Below are positions 16,132 to 24,295 of a stretch of DNA of 64,000 nt, one piece after another. The notes beneath the pieces are model-generated. The model did not search any database, was not told the DNA's origin, and saw nothing but the letters and a program-made list of their open reading frames with translations. Each line of letters begins with the position of its first letter. The first letter of the stretch is position 1. The stretch comes from Actinomycetaceae bacterium (GTDB lineage Bacteria; Actinomycetota; Actinomycetes; Actinomycetales; Actinomycetaceae): the NCBI GenBank assembly GCA_030532515.1, contig JAUNKY010000002.1, positions 1 to 64,000 of the forward strand, read 5' to 3'. Both the position numbers and the translations under genes were made by a program.

Positions 16132-17256
16132 ATGCAAATCCACGAATTCTTCGACGACCCAACCTCTTGGGAATACCAGCCAGAATGGGGGTCTCCCATA
16201 ACTTTTAACAGTTTTAAACCCCTGCAAGCCGTCGAAGAATTCGTGGCCGTATTTGAAATTAACTTTGCCTTTCGTAACGAAGACGTAGTAGCACAGCTCC
16301 AAGTACTTCCTAAAAACCCAGGTGAAAACTGGCAGGCAAAACTGCGAATTAACGAAACCTACCAAACTTGGCAAGACCCACATTCATACCTAATCGGAAC
16401 CCACACCACAGACTTAGCTGACTGGGTTGCCTGGATCTTCAGCGTAGACGCAGAAAGCCGCAGAGACAGAGACCTGCAAGCCTATGAAAACTCCCAGCAG
16501 TGGGGAAGTGACAGCATCGAAGGGATGCTTAACCGCGTGGACCTTGGCATCAGTTCATACGGGAGGCTATCCACCAACTCAGCTAACTTCAGCTCTGCAT
16601 CCCAACTGGCCCAGTGGCTTAACGAAAAAAGCCCCAACCCACACGTAGAGTTCCAAGTTTACGCCCTCACAGATCCACACGGATACTGTGAACTTCCCTG
16701 GCAAAACCGCCACTACATTATTCACCGCGGTGCTGCTCAAAGTACGGAACCAAAAATCCTCTACAGCGTGGCCCGCGCCGAACCCACTGAGTCTAACGCT
16801 CACGGCATGGCCGCAGTGTCCCAAGGATGGGTAATGAGCTCTGCGATATCCGTCGCCATGGACGGCACACAAATTGCCGCCCACGATTGCCTAGATGTCC
16901 TTGAACTAGCTCATTTCCAACCATTTAGTAGCGAAAACCAGACCGCCAACTGGTACTTACTACAGGTAAAAGGCATAGAAGTAGCCATCCTCTGTCCCGC
17001 CGAAAAAGCCTGCATCGACCTGGACTGGGATCACGACGGAAGCAGCCTATCAGTTACGGTTACCGACGAAGACCGGGTAGTAGTCGACAATCTGGCAACC
17101 GCCAAACACCGCAAACACTGGAGTAAATGGTACTCCGCGAATGCCAGCTTAAGCGAAGCAGAACTAACTGCAGGAATCCAAGCCGCTGAAAAAGCCTTTT
17201 TCGAACTAATGACAGCGGAAGATGCCATTGACGCGAAAGACACCGAAAATGATTGA
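16132..17256 (+). CDS. Hypothetical protein, 374 residues
   Basis: Family not recognised. Soluble, acidic, no signal peptide or membrane helix. It is rich in tryptophan and in Asp/Glu. The middle part contains HGMAAVSQGWVMSSAI, where a small-residue patch may form a fold core. It starts 5 bases after the preceding stop and overlaps the next gene by 8 bases, so the three are probably cotranscribed and translationally linked. Like its neighbours it uses C- and A-rich codons typical of the window, so there is no strong sign of transfer. Confidence 0.65.
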   Translation: MQIHEFFDDPTSWEYQPEWGSPITFNSFKPLQAVEEFVAVFEINFAFRNEDVVAQLQVLPKNPGENWQAKLRINETYQTWQDPHSYLIGTHTTDLADWVAWIFSVDAESRRDRDLQAYENSQQWGSDSIEGMLNRVDLGISSYGRLSTNSANFSSASQLAQWLNEKSPNPHVEFQVYALTDPHGYCELPWQNRHYIIHRGAAQSTEPKILYSVARAEPTESNAHGMAAVSQGWVMSSAISVAMDGTQIAAHDCLDVLELAHFQPFSSENQTANWYLLQVKGIEVAILCPAEKACIDLDWDHDGSSLSVTVTDEDRVVVDNLATAKHRKHWSKWYSANASLSEAELTAGIQAAEKAFFELMTAEDAIDAKDTEND

Positions 17257-17533
17257 GACCCAGCTCCAAGCTGCCCCGCCAGATACAGATTTTTTCGAGG
17301 GCGGAGATAAACGTAACCACTGCGACTGGGGTGAAACCGTCTGCCTGGAAACTCCCACGCACGTAATCGTCTTTAATATGGCTGAAGGAGACGCGGAAGC
17401 CGCCAAACTCTGCGCTCGCCACTACGCGCTTACCCTAGCAAAACACGTCGAAGTCCACACCTACTCATGTGAACGTTCCGTACGCGATCACTTCAGCTTC
17501 GTTGGACCGCTTAGTAATCCGACAAAACTTTAA
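17249..17533 (+). CDS. Hypothetical protein, about 94 residues
   Basis: Last of three unknown genes. ATG 17249 lies in the last codons of the upstream gene (overlap 8 bases). A GAAAGA sequence lies a few bases before it. The longer frame from 17222 is less likely. The protein has a cysteine pair region (HCDWGETVC) and is otherwise unremarkable. Residues about 15-20 (FFEGGD) are encoded by a TTTTTTCGAGGGCGG motif copy. The 3' end overlaps the convergent pcp gene by 23 bases. Confidence 0.55.
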   Translation: MIETQLQAAPPDTDFFEGGDKRNHCDWGETVCLETPTHVIVFNMAEGDAEAAKLCARHYALTLAKHVEVHTYSCERSVRDHFSFVGPLSNPTKL

Positions 17534-18116
17534 GCGCGGCTTCCAACCCCTGCGCAATCATTTCTAAACTCATCGAAGCAACCAGCGGACGGTCTGCAAC
17601 CTGCTGCGGCAGGTAGGGCACATGGATAAAACCAGCGCGCAACTGCGGATACTTCGTAGCCGCCAAATGCAATGCAGCAAACATAGTCGTATTGCAAACA
17701 AAAGTCCCCGCAGAGAAAGAAGCCTGCGCCGGAATCCCAGCTGAGCAAATAGCTGCGACCATTTGCTGCGTCGGTAAAGACGCAAAATAAGCTGTCGGAG
17801 CCCCGGCAACTACCGGCTGTTCTTTCGGAGAAAACCCATCATTATCGCAAATTCGCGCATTCGCAAGGTTAATTGCCACACGCTCAACTTGAATCGCACT
17901 AACGCCACCGTGCTGCCCCACATGGACTGCAAAGTCGAATGCGGAAGAGGCCAGAAGATCTTCAAGTTCCGCGACCGCCCTCGTAAAAGAAGTGGGGAGC
18001 TGGCGCTTAACCAACTCTAACTCACCCAACCGATCTGGAAGCAACTGCACTGCCTCCCAAGAAGGGTTAATTGGCTCGTTATCGAACGGGTCAAAACCCG
18101 TGACCAAAACACGCAT
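17511..18116 (-). CDS. pcp: Pyroglutamyl-peptidase I
   Basis: Cytosolic cysteine peptidase (family C15) of 201 residues that removes N-terminal pyroglutamate from peptides. It begins MRVLVTGFDPFDN, the family start. The active-site triad is visible: Glu in the VERVAINLANARICDN region, Cys in FVCNTTMF (near 139) and His in GFIHVPYLPQQ (near 164). GGAG precedes the ATG. The size is normal. It is convergent with the unknown gene trio and divergent from tdh. It probably feeds peptide-derived amino acids to catabolism. Confidence 0.95.
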   Translation of the reverse strand: MRVLVTGFDPFDNEPINPSWEAVQLLPDRLGELELVKRQLPTSFTRAVAELEDLLASSAFDFAVHVGQHGGVSAIQVERVAINLANARICDNDGFSPKEQPVVAGAPTAYFASLPTQQMVAAICSAGIPAQASFSAGTFVCNTTMFAALHLAATKYPQLRAGFIHVPYLPQQVADRPLVASMSLEMIAQGLEAALKVLSDY

Positions 18117-18241
18117 GCGTGGCTCCCAACTAAATAAAACCCGCTTATAATAAAAAGGTATTAAGCAGTTTCGCTCAAGTCATTTTCTCCCTGAATCTAT
18201 GTAGCTTCAAGGAAAACTTGGCATCTACCTAAGGATACAAA

Positions 18242-19270
18242 ATGAAAGCACTGGTTAAAACCCGTCCCGGGGTGGGGCTTGAACTTATCGACGTACCAGA
18301 TCCAGTTCTGGGACCCAACGAAGTCCTTGTTAAAGTAACCCGCACCGGTATCTGCGGAACTGACGTACACATCCAAAAATGGGACGGATGGGCGGAAAAC
18401 ACCGTCAAAACTCCGCGTATTATCGGCCACGAATTCGCCGGCACAATCGAAGCCATGGGCGAACTGGTAACCGGACTGGAAATCGGACAGCTGGTTTCAG
18501 GCGAAGGACACTACGTCTGTGGACGCTGCCGCGCCTGCCTGGCAGGACGACGCGAAGTCTGCGCAAATACGCAGGGCATCGGCTACCACATCGACGGTGC
18601 CATGAGCCAATACTTCGTTATGCCTGCCGGTAACGTCTGGGTACACCCCCAGGACATTGACCCCGACGTAGCAGCCATTTTCGACCCCTTCGGTAACGCC
18701 GTACACACCGCTTTACAGTTCCCCTGCCTGGCAGAAGACGTACTGGTAACCGGCGCCGGCCCCATCGGTATCATGGCAGCCCTGGTTGCCCAGTTCCAAG
18801 GCGCCCGTAACGTAGTCCTCACCGACCTTTCAGACGAACGCCTGGCACTGGCACACCGTCTGGGCATTCACCAAACAGTAAACGTAGCCGACCGTCCGCT
18901 TAAAGACGTCTACCTGCCACTGGGCCTAAAAGAAGGCTTCGACGTGGGGCTTGAAATGTCAGGTTCGCCGCACGCACTGCGCTCGATGATCGACCACATG
19001 GTACACGGCGGGCGCATCGCTTTACTGGGAACTCCGGTTGCTGATGTCTCTATTGACTTGGCGAAAGTTATCTTTAACATGCTCACCTTGCAGGGGGTAA
19101 CCGGACGGCGCATCTTCGAAACCTGGTACGCGGCTTCCGCCCTGGTAGCCTCTGGCCTGGATATTTCCGGAGTCATCACCCACCGCTACCACTACACCGA
19201 GTTTGAAGAAGCTTTCGCCGTTGCCGGGGATGGAAAGTCCGGCAAGGTTGTACTTAACTGGGAGGACTAA
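18242..19270 (+). CDS. tdh: L-threonine 3-dehydrogenase
   Basis: Zinc alcohol-dehydrogenase family enzyme of 342 residues, oxidising threonine to 2-amino-3-ketobutyrate with NAD+. The catalytic zinc segment [11 protein letters not shown] and GHEFAG, the structural zinc set [15 protein letters not shown] (about 95-110) and the nucleotide-binding [11 protein letters not shown] (about 173) are present. AAGGA precedes the ATG. It is followed by kbl with a 1-base gap; the kbl ribosome site (GGAGGA) lies over the last codons of tdh. Together they convert threonine to glycine and acetyl-CoA. Confidence 0.96.
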   Translation: MKALVKTRPGVGLELIDVPDPVLGPNEVLVKVTRTGICGTDVHIQKWDGWAENTVKTPRIIGHEFAGTIEAMGELVTGLEIGQLVSGEGHYVCGRCRACLAGRREVCANTQGIGYHIDGAMSQYFVMPAGNVWVHPQDIDPDVAAIFDPFGNAVHTALQFPCLAEDVLVTGAGPIGIMAALVAQFQGARNVVLTDLSDERLALAHRLGIHQTVNVADRPLKDVYLPLGLKEGFDVGLEMSGSPHALRSMIDHMVHGGRIALLGTPVADVSIDLAKVIFNMLTLQGVTGRRIFETWYAASALVASGLDISGVITHRYHYTEFEEAFAVAGDGKSGKVVLNWED

Positions 19271-19271
19271 T

Positions 19272-20483
19272 ATGCAGCACTACACTGAGTTCCAAAATCA
19301 CCTAAGCGCTGAAATCACCGACTTGAAAGAGCAGGGTCTTTATAAGGGGGAAGCCGCACTGACCACCGCGCAGGCAGCCACCATCGGGGTTCAAGACGGA
19401 CGTCAAGTCCTTAACCTCTGCGCCAACAACTACCTGGGGTTAGCTGACTCACCAGAACTAATCGCCGCCGCTAAAGATGCTTTGGATAACTGGGGCTTCG
19501 GAATGGCTTCTGTCCGTTTCATCTGCGGCACCCAAACCCAGCACCGCGACTTAGAAAAGGCTCTGACCGAGTTCCTACACCCAGGAAAAACCGGATGGGA
19601 CACCATTCTTTACTCATCCTGTTACGACGCCAACGGGGGCTTATTTGAAACCCTGTTAGGAGCTGATGACGCCATCATCTCTGATGAGCTGAACCACGCA
19701 TCGATTATCGATGGGATTCGCCTGTGTAAAGCGAAGCGTTTCCGCTACCGTAACCGCGACATGGCTGACCTTGAAGCGCAGCTACAGGCTGCCGATGCTG
19801 CCGGAGCCCGTTTTAAGTTAATCGCTACTGACGGCGTTTTCTCAATGGATGGGTACCTGGCGCCTCTGCCAGAAATCGTAGAACTGGCTGATAAGTACAA
19901 TGCGCTGCTGATGGTAGATGACTCCCACGCCGTTGGTTTTGTAGGTGACACCGGCGCTGGCACCCCAGAATACTTTGGGGTAAGCGACCGCGTTGACATC
20001 ATTACCGGCACTTTAGGTAAAGCCCTGGGCGGAGCCTCAGGTGGTTACACCTGCGCCCGCGCAGAAATCGTGGAAATTCTGCGCCAGCGTTCCCGTCCCT
20101 ACCTGTTCTCAAACTCTTTGGCTCCAGCCATCACCGGAGCTACTTTGAAGGTATTGGAAATGCTGCGCACTTCAGGAGAACACCTGGCAAAGCTCCGCGA
20201 AAACACCGCCTACTTTAGAAGCCAAATGGCTGCCCACGGATTTGAAATTCCAGAATCAACCCACCCAATTGCCCCGGTTATGATCGGGGACGCGGTGAAA
20301 GCAGCCCGCATGGCAGATGAAGTTTTAGCACGCGGAGTTTACGTGCGAGCTTTCTCTTACCCAGTAGTACCTAAGGGGAAGGCGCGTATCCGTACTCAGA
20401 TTAGTGCCAAACTCACTAAGGAAGACCTGGACCGGGCGATTGGGGCTTTCGTAGAAGCCCGCGAGGTAGTTGAAAATGCCTAG
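19272..20483 (+). CDS. kbl: Glycine C-acetyltransferase (2-amino-3-ketobutyrate CoA ligase)
   Basis: PLP enzyme of the alpha-oxoamine synthase family, about 403 residues. It cleaves 2-amino-3-ketobutyrate with CoA to glycine and acetyl-CoA, the second step after Tdh. Visible motifs: [23 protein letters not shown] (cofactor Asp/His), and the PLP lysine in [14 protein letters not shown] (about 245). An in-frame start at 19203 inside tdh exists, but GGAGGA at 19261-19266, 5 bases before ATG 19272, and the usual family N-terminus support the shorter form. A terminator follows. Confidence 0.96.
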   Translation: MQHYTEFQNHLSAEITDLKEQGLYKGEAALTTAQAATIGVQDGRQVLNLCANNYLGLADSPELIAAAKDALDNWGFGMASVRFICGTQTQHRDLEKALTEFLHPGKTGWDTILYSSCYDANGGLFETLLGADDAIISDELNHASIIDGIRLCKAKRFRYRNRDMADLEAQLQAADAAGARFKLIATDGVFSMDGYLAPLPEIVELADKYNALLMVDDSHAVGFVGDTGAGTPEYFGVSDRVDIITGTLGKALGGASGGYTCARAEIVEILRQRSRPYLFSNSLAPAITGATLKVLEMLRTSGEHLAKLRENTAYFRSQMAAHGFEIPESTHPIAPVMIGDAVKAARMADEVLARGVYVRAFSYPVVPKGKARIRTQISAKLTKEDLDRAIGAFVEAREVVENA

Positions 20484-20581
20484 CGTTTTATAGCTACCTG
20501 CATATTCAGCGCGGGTAGCGCCGGGAAACCTAAGCCGGGCGGGGCTTGCGAAGTCTTAACCGCAGCAGGGCGCAAAAATTT

Positions 20582-20616
20582 AAAGCGCGCGAGGATGTTT
20601 ATTCCTCGCGCGCTTT
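20582..20616 (+). terminator. Terminator of the tdh-kbl operon
   Basis: AAAGCGCGCGAGGA (20582-20595) pairs with TCCTCGCGCGCTTT (20603-20616) across a 7-base loop. A long GC-rich stem ending in TTTT. Because it is flanked by A and T runs it could work in both directions. Confidence 0.85.
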
Positions 20617-20642
20617 TACTCTGCTTCAGCCTATTTGTATCC

Positions 20643-20704
20643 TTTGTTTGCTTCTTTTTTGATGCGGGAACCGCGGTTCCCGCATCAAAAAAGAAGCAAA
20701 CAAA
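20643..20704. repeat. 62-bp perfect palindrome
   Basis: Centre lies between 20673 and 20674 (CCG|CGG). Each 31-base arm matches without mismatch: outer TTTGTTTGCTTCTTTTTT and inner GATGCGGGAACCG. The inner part matches the 24-bp palindromes in the sortase gene (ATGCGGGAA...TTCCCGCAT). No spacer separates the arms, so it can form a cruciform in DNA. In RNA the A/T outer arms would frame a GC stem like a bidirectional terminator. Confidence 0.95.
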
Positions 20705-20756
20705 CACGACAAAAAGAAGCAAGCAAATGCGACAAAAGGAAGTAAGTAAAAGCGAC
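20688..20756. repeat. Three degenerate 23-bp tandem repeats
   Basis: Units 20688-20710, 20711-20733 and 20734-20756 share the pattern AAAARGAAGYAARYAAA plus a few bases and end in CGAC. The first unit overlaps the right arm of the palindrome, so the arm sequence itself seems to have been copied rightward. The + strand is almost free of T here. Confidence 0.85.
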
Positions 20757-20876
20757 AAAAGAAGGGGGCGAATACCCCAAAGGGAAGTGGATAAAGGAAC
20801 TAGAAAAAGGAAGCCAGATAACGCGAACCAGATAAAACTAAGAAAGAGGTGCGGGGACGCCCTCGGAAAAGAAAAC

Positions 20877-21248
20877 TTAGCGAGCCCCCAACACGCCCTG
20901 CGCAATCAACGCATCCAACCGGGCAACGTTAATCTCGCGCCCCAACCGAATCGTCACGTCCCCAGCCAACGTCACCAAATTCAACTGCGAAGTAAACCCA
21001 CGCAAACCAGCCGAACGAGTCGACCACATCAAAACCGTTGCAAAAGGTAGGGAAAGCACTTCAACCGATTCTCCCGAAACATCTCGTGAATCACGCACAA
21101 TAATCCGCTTCGAAGTGATCAGCGCCTGGTGGCGGAAAGTCTCATAGGCAGCCAGTGGCTTTTCGCCTGGTAGCAACTGCTCAGAAGCTGAAGCCGGCAC
21201 CGGAATTTCGTCCATGAACATCCAGGTGGTAGTTTCAACTTCACTCAT
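20877..21248 (-). CDS. Bacterial PH-domain protein
   Basis: About 123 residues from MSEVETTTW, chosen because GGGAGG lies 6-7 bases before this ATG; a longer in-frame form from 21281 adds residues before that ribosome site. The layout (LLPGEKPLAAYETFRHQALITSKRI, then alternating strands and a C-terminal helix) fits the small bacterial PH (bPH/DUF304-like) fold, in which ALITSKRIIV is the signature strand pair. These proteins are thought to be scaffolds in the cytoplasm. No partner is evident. Confidence 0.75.
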   Translation of the reverse strand: MSEVETTTWMFMDEIPVPASASEQLLPGEKPLAAYETFRHQALITSKRIIVRDSRDVSGESVEVLSLPFATVLMWSTRSAGLRGFTSQLNLVTLAGDVTIRLGREINVARLDALIAQGVLGAR

Positions 21249-21360
21249 TTTTGACCTCCCAACAGCCTTTACGTACTCCAATTAAAACACAGAATAAACA
21301 ATCCAGAACATAGTGGTTAGAATGGTAGATAACGATCAACTACTTTGACGGAGTGCATTC

Positions 21361-22266
21361 ATGGAAACCCCATTCGTTGTTGGCGCTTACGCCGCGTTGC
21401 CCGCTGAACGACCAGCTCAAGAAGACTTTTATACGGCGTTAGCAGAAACTGGTTGGATCAACGGAATCGAAATTCCATTCCCCGGGGTTTTCCCAGCCGA
21501 TACCCACTGGTTGGCAGACCAACTTAAAGGACGCTTCAACCACAGCGTTATCACCGCCATTCCCGGCACAATGGGGCGCATCAACGCCGACAAACGCTTC
21601 GGTTTAGCTTCCCCAGACAGCGACGGACGCGCCGACGCCCTAAAGTTTACCCGCGAAGTTCTCGAAACTATTGATAGCCTGCACCAGTACGCGGGCGAGC
21701 AGCTGGTAACCGGCGTAGAAATCCATTCCGCCCCCAGCGTCGATGCGGATAAAGAAGCTTTCGCCCGCTCCCTCCAAGAGCTCTCAAACCTATTTTCAGA
21801 AGCAAAACTAGATTTAATCGTTGAACACTGCGACGCCTACAACCCTGCCGTTCCCGGTGAAAAGCGTTTCCTCACGGTAAGCGATGAAATCTGGGCTGCG
21901 CGCGATTCTCTAGCTCGGATCACGGTTAACTGGGGGCGCTCAGTAGTAGAAACCCACGACGCAAACGCTCCGGCAACCCACCTGCAACAGCTGGTTGAAG
22001 CAGACCTGTTGGCTGGCTTAATGTTCTCTGGTGCCGGCGCAGACGCCACGCAGTACGGTCCAGTATGGGGTGATGCCCACCTGCCACTAAACACCGATGA
22101 ACCTACGTCTTGGATGACCAGTGAACTGGTAGCACAGTGCATGGAAGTAGCCGGAGGGCGCCAAACTTACCACGGCATTAAGATCCAAACTCCGAAAACT
22201 GCTTCCATTGCGCAGCGTCTGGAAATGCTCACTAACATTCGCGTAGCGATGGGCTTGGAGGGTTAA
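21361..22266 (+). CDS. DUF4862 family protein, TIM-barrel type
   Basis: Soluble protein of 301 residues. It begins FVVGAYAALP and has a GIEIPFPG segment, the N-terminal hallmark I associate with DUF4862 of actinobacteria. Alternating strand/helix pattern with EIH, EHCD and acidic strand ends suggests a xylose-isomerase-like TIM barrel with possible metal ligands. No reaction is known. GGAG precedes the ATG. It overlaps udk by one base (TAATG) and is cotranscribed with udk and the metalloprotease gene. Confidence 0.75.
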   Translation: METPFVVGAYAALPAERPAQEDFYTALAETGWINGIEIPFPGVFPADTHWLADQLKGRFNHSVITAIPGTMGRINADKRFGLASPDSDGRADALKFTREVLETIDSLHQYAGEQLVTGVEIHSAPSVDADKEAFARSLQELSNLFSEAKLDLIVEHCDAYNPAVPGEKRFLTVSDEIWAARDSLARITVNWGRSVVETHDANAPATHLQQLVEADLLAGLMFSGAGADATQYGPVWGDAHLPLNTDEPTSWMTSELVAQCMEVAGGRQTYHGIKIQTPKTASIAQRLEMLTNIRVAMGLEG

Positions 22267-22880
22267 TGCGTCCTCTAGTAATCGGCATCGCGGGCGGCAC
22301 CGGCTCTGGAAAAACGACTTTAACCCGCGAAATTTCCCAGCGTTTTGCCACAGAAGTTACCGTGCTCTATCACGATAACTACTACAAACGTAATGACCAT
22401 CTGACTTTCGAACAGCGCACCCAACTGAACTATGATGCGCCAGAGGCTTTCGACACGGATCTGATGATCGCCGATTTGAAGCGGTTGATCGCCGGAGAAA
22501 CCGTGGAATGCCCGCAGTATGATTTCTCAATCCACAACCGCCTTGACGATACTTTGACGGTGTTGCCGCGTCCAGTGATTATCGTCGAAGGGATTCTAAT
22601 CTTCTGCTTCAAAGAGTTGTGCGACCTTTTCGACATTAAGCTTTTTGTCGACACTGACGCTGACGTGCGGATTTTGCGCCGCGTGAAGCGAGACGTGATT
22701 GAACGTGGGCGTTCGATTGAATCCGTTGAAGAGCAGTATCTAACGACGGTTAAGCCGATGCATGAGCTTTACGTGGAACCTTCGAAGCGCAATGCGGATT
22801 TGATCGTTCCTGAAGGTGGGCGCAATAACGTGGCGTTGGAAATGATTATTAACCGCGTGGAGCGGCATTTCCGCGCATGA
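22266..22880 (+). CDS. udk: Uridine kinase
   Basis: Enzyme of 204 residues phosphorylating uridine and cytidine, for pyrimidine salvage. The P-loop GGTGSGKTT lies at residues 11-19. HDNYYKR (about 37-43), the YDAPEAFDTD segment and the RRVKRDVIERGRS lid region are the family markers. The size is normal. It starts on the stop of DUF4862 (TAATG) and its last codons overlap the next start (ATGA), so the three genes are translationally coupled. Confidence 0.95.
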   Translation: MRPLVIGIAGGTGSGKTTLTREISQRFATEVTVLYHDNYYKRNDHLTFEQRTQLNYDAPEAFDTDLMIADLKRLIAGETVECPQYDFSIHNRLDDTLTVLPRPVIIVEGILIFCFKELCDLFDIKLFVDTDADVRILRRVKRDVIERGRSIESVEEQYLTTVKPMHELYVEPSKRNADLIVPEGGRNNVALEMIINRVERHFRA

Positions 22881-23404
22881 GCGCTCCGGCGGTTTACTTA
22901 CGTCAGCAAATTCCTTTCGCCTCGCAACCTTTTTGGTGGGTAGCTGGCAGACGGGTGGAGTTGGCGGATTTAAGCGCAGTTCCGGCCGGTTCAATAGCTA
23001 TTTTTCGAGGGCGGAATTATCTGCTTACGGATTCACAGCTGTTCATTCGCTCACGCGCTAGTTTAGATGAGTTAGGGGCCCAGCGTCTGCTTGGGCAGTT
23101 AATGCGGGTGCGGGTGGAAGCGCTGGTGGCTAAGTATGAAAAAGTATTTGGCGTGCCGGTGGCGCGCGTGACGATTCGTCCGATGCGTTCGCGGTGGGGG
23201 AGTTGTCGTCCTGACCGGCGCACTATGACGTTGAATTTACACTTAGTGCACTTAGCTGATGAGCTTTTAGAGTACGTAGTGATACACGAGTTTGTACACT
23301 TTTTTGCGCGTGGGCACGGTAAAGATTTTTACGCTTTACTGCAGCAGCATTGCCCGGATTGGAAAACCCGCCGACAAATGCTGAACGCATCTATCGGCGG
23401 GTAA
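22877..23404 (+). CDS. YgjP-like M48-type metallopeptidase
   Basis: About 175 residues. The zinc site is HEFVHFFARGHGKDFY (about 137-152: HExxH plus downstream H), preceded by the family block MRSRWGSC and LHLVHLADELLEYVVI. Function in bacteria is unproven. It overlaps udk by 4 bases (ATGA). Residues FRGR near 37 are encoded by a TTTTTCGAGGGCGG motif copy. Confidence 0.9.
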   Translation: MSAPAVYLRQQIPFASQPFWWVAGRRVELADLSAVPAGSIAIFRGRNYLLTDSQLFIRSRASLDELGAQRLLGQLMRVRVEALVAKYEKVFGVPVARVTIRPMRSRWGSCRPDRRTMTLNLHLVHLADELLEYVVIHEFVHFFARGHGKDFYALLQQHCPDWKTRRQMLNASIGG

Positions 23405-23418
23405 TCGGTTTAAGCTAT

Positions 23419-24126
23419 TTAGGCAAATGCGGCGGCAACTGCCAGGTCCAAAGCTCCGCGGAACTTAGTTTCGCGTTCTTCAGCGGTCATGTCGGAAGAA
23501 CCATCCAGTAGGTGGTCAGAAACGGTTAGAACGGTGAGTGCTTCCTTACCGAATTCTGCTGCAACACCGTACATAGCGGCTGCTTCCATTTCTACGCCCA
23601 GAACGCCGTAGTCAGCCAGCTTCTGTACCTGACCTTCAACTGGCAGGTAGAAGTGGTCGCGCGAAATGATGGTACCTACGTGTACGTTTTCAGCTTCCTT
23701 AGCAGCAGCAACTGCGGCGGCAGCTAGTTTGAAGGAAGCAACTGCAGAGAAATGAACGCCTGGGATACGGTAGGTGTTCATGGAAGAGTCGGTGTGAGCA
23801 CCCATTGCGACTACTACGTCGCCAACTTTAACCTTTGGTGAAATACCACCACAGGTGCCCACGCGAATAACGCGTTCTACGCCGAAGAACTTGAAGAGTT
23901 CGGTGGCATAGATGGTGGCGGAAGGCTGCCCCATACCAGAGCCCATGACCGAAAGTGGACGTCCGTTTACAGTGCCGGTAAAGCCCAGCATACCGCGTAC
24001 ATCAGTTACCAGTTTGGCGTCGTCCATCAGCAGGTGGGCGATGCGTTCAGCGCGCTTTGGGTCACCTGGCATCAGTACGGCGGGTGCGAAGTCTCCCATT
24101 TCAGCGTTAATGTGTGGGGTTGCCAT
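23419..24126 (-). CDS. deoD: Purine-nucleoside phosphorylase, DeoD type
   Basis: About 235 residues from MATPHINAE, the usual DeoD start; the extra seven codons to 24144 are unlikely. It cleaves purine nucleosides with phosphate to base and ribose-1-phosphate, as a hexamer. Visible motifs: MPGDPKRAE (phosphate binding), GSGMGQPS, RVGTCGG, EMEAAAMYG (ribose binding) and the catalytic Asp in VSDHLL. AAAGGA lies 9 bases before the ATG. Convergent with the metallopeptidase gene by a short gap. With udk nearby it points to nucleoside salvage. Confidence 0.96.
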   Translation of the reverse strand: MATPHINAEMGDFAPAVLMPGDPKRAERIAHLLMDDAKLVTDVRGMLGFTGTVNGRPLSVMGSGMGQPSATIYATELFKFFGVERVIRVGTCGGISPKVKVGDVVVAMGAHTDSSMNTYRIPGVHFSAVASFKLAAAAVAAAKEAENVHVGTIISRDHFYLPVEGQVQKLADYGVLGVEMEAAAMYGVAAEFGKEALTVLTVSDHLLDGSSDMTAEERETKFRGALDLAVAAAFA

Positions 24127-24295
24127 GGGTGGTTGTCCTTTCAAACTTAGAGTGTTAATGCATCTATTTTACAGCTCAAACACTAAAAATGCTTGTCTCA
24201 CAAAGTGAGCAGAACTGTCTTGTAGGGCTAAAAGAGAGTAGTTTCTAAAACTATCCGCAAGACATACAAACTCATGCAGACAAACAGGTATAACC

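Larger units (their letters stand above)
20484..20876. other. Gene-free region with terminator, palindrome and tandem repeats
   Basis: Nearly 400 bases between kbl and the PH-domain gene. It holds a terminator (20582-20616), a 62-bp perfect palindrome (20643-20704), 23-bp tandem repeats (20688-20756), a purine-rich tract to about 20850 and a CGAGGGCG motif copy (20858-20865). Open frames on both strands here are by-products of the palindrome. Confidence 0.8.

Noticed and set aside
20480..21050. Two opposed frames of 141 and 151 codons sharing the peptide CFFFDAGTAVPASKKK
   Set aside because: The shared peptide results from the 62-bp palindrome being read on both strands; no ribosome site and no family. 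One frame also runs antisense through the PH-domain gene.
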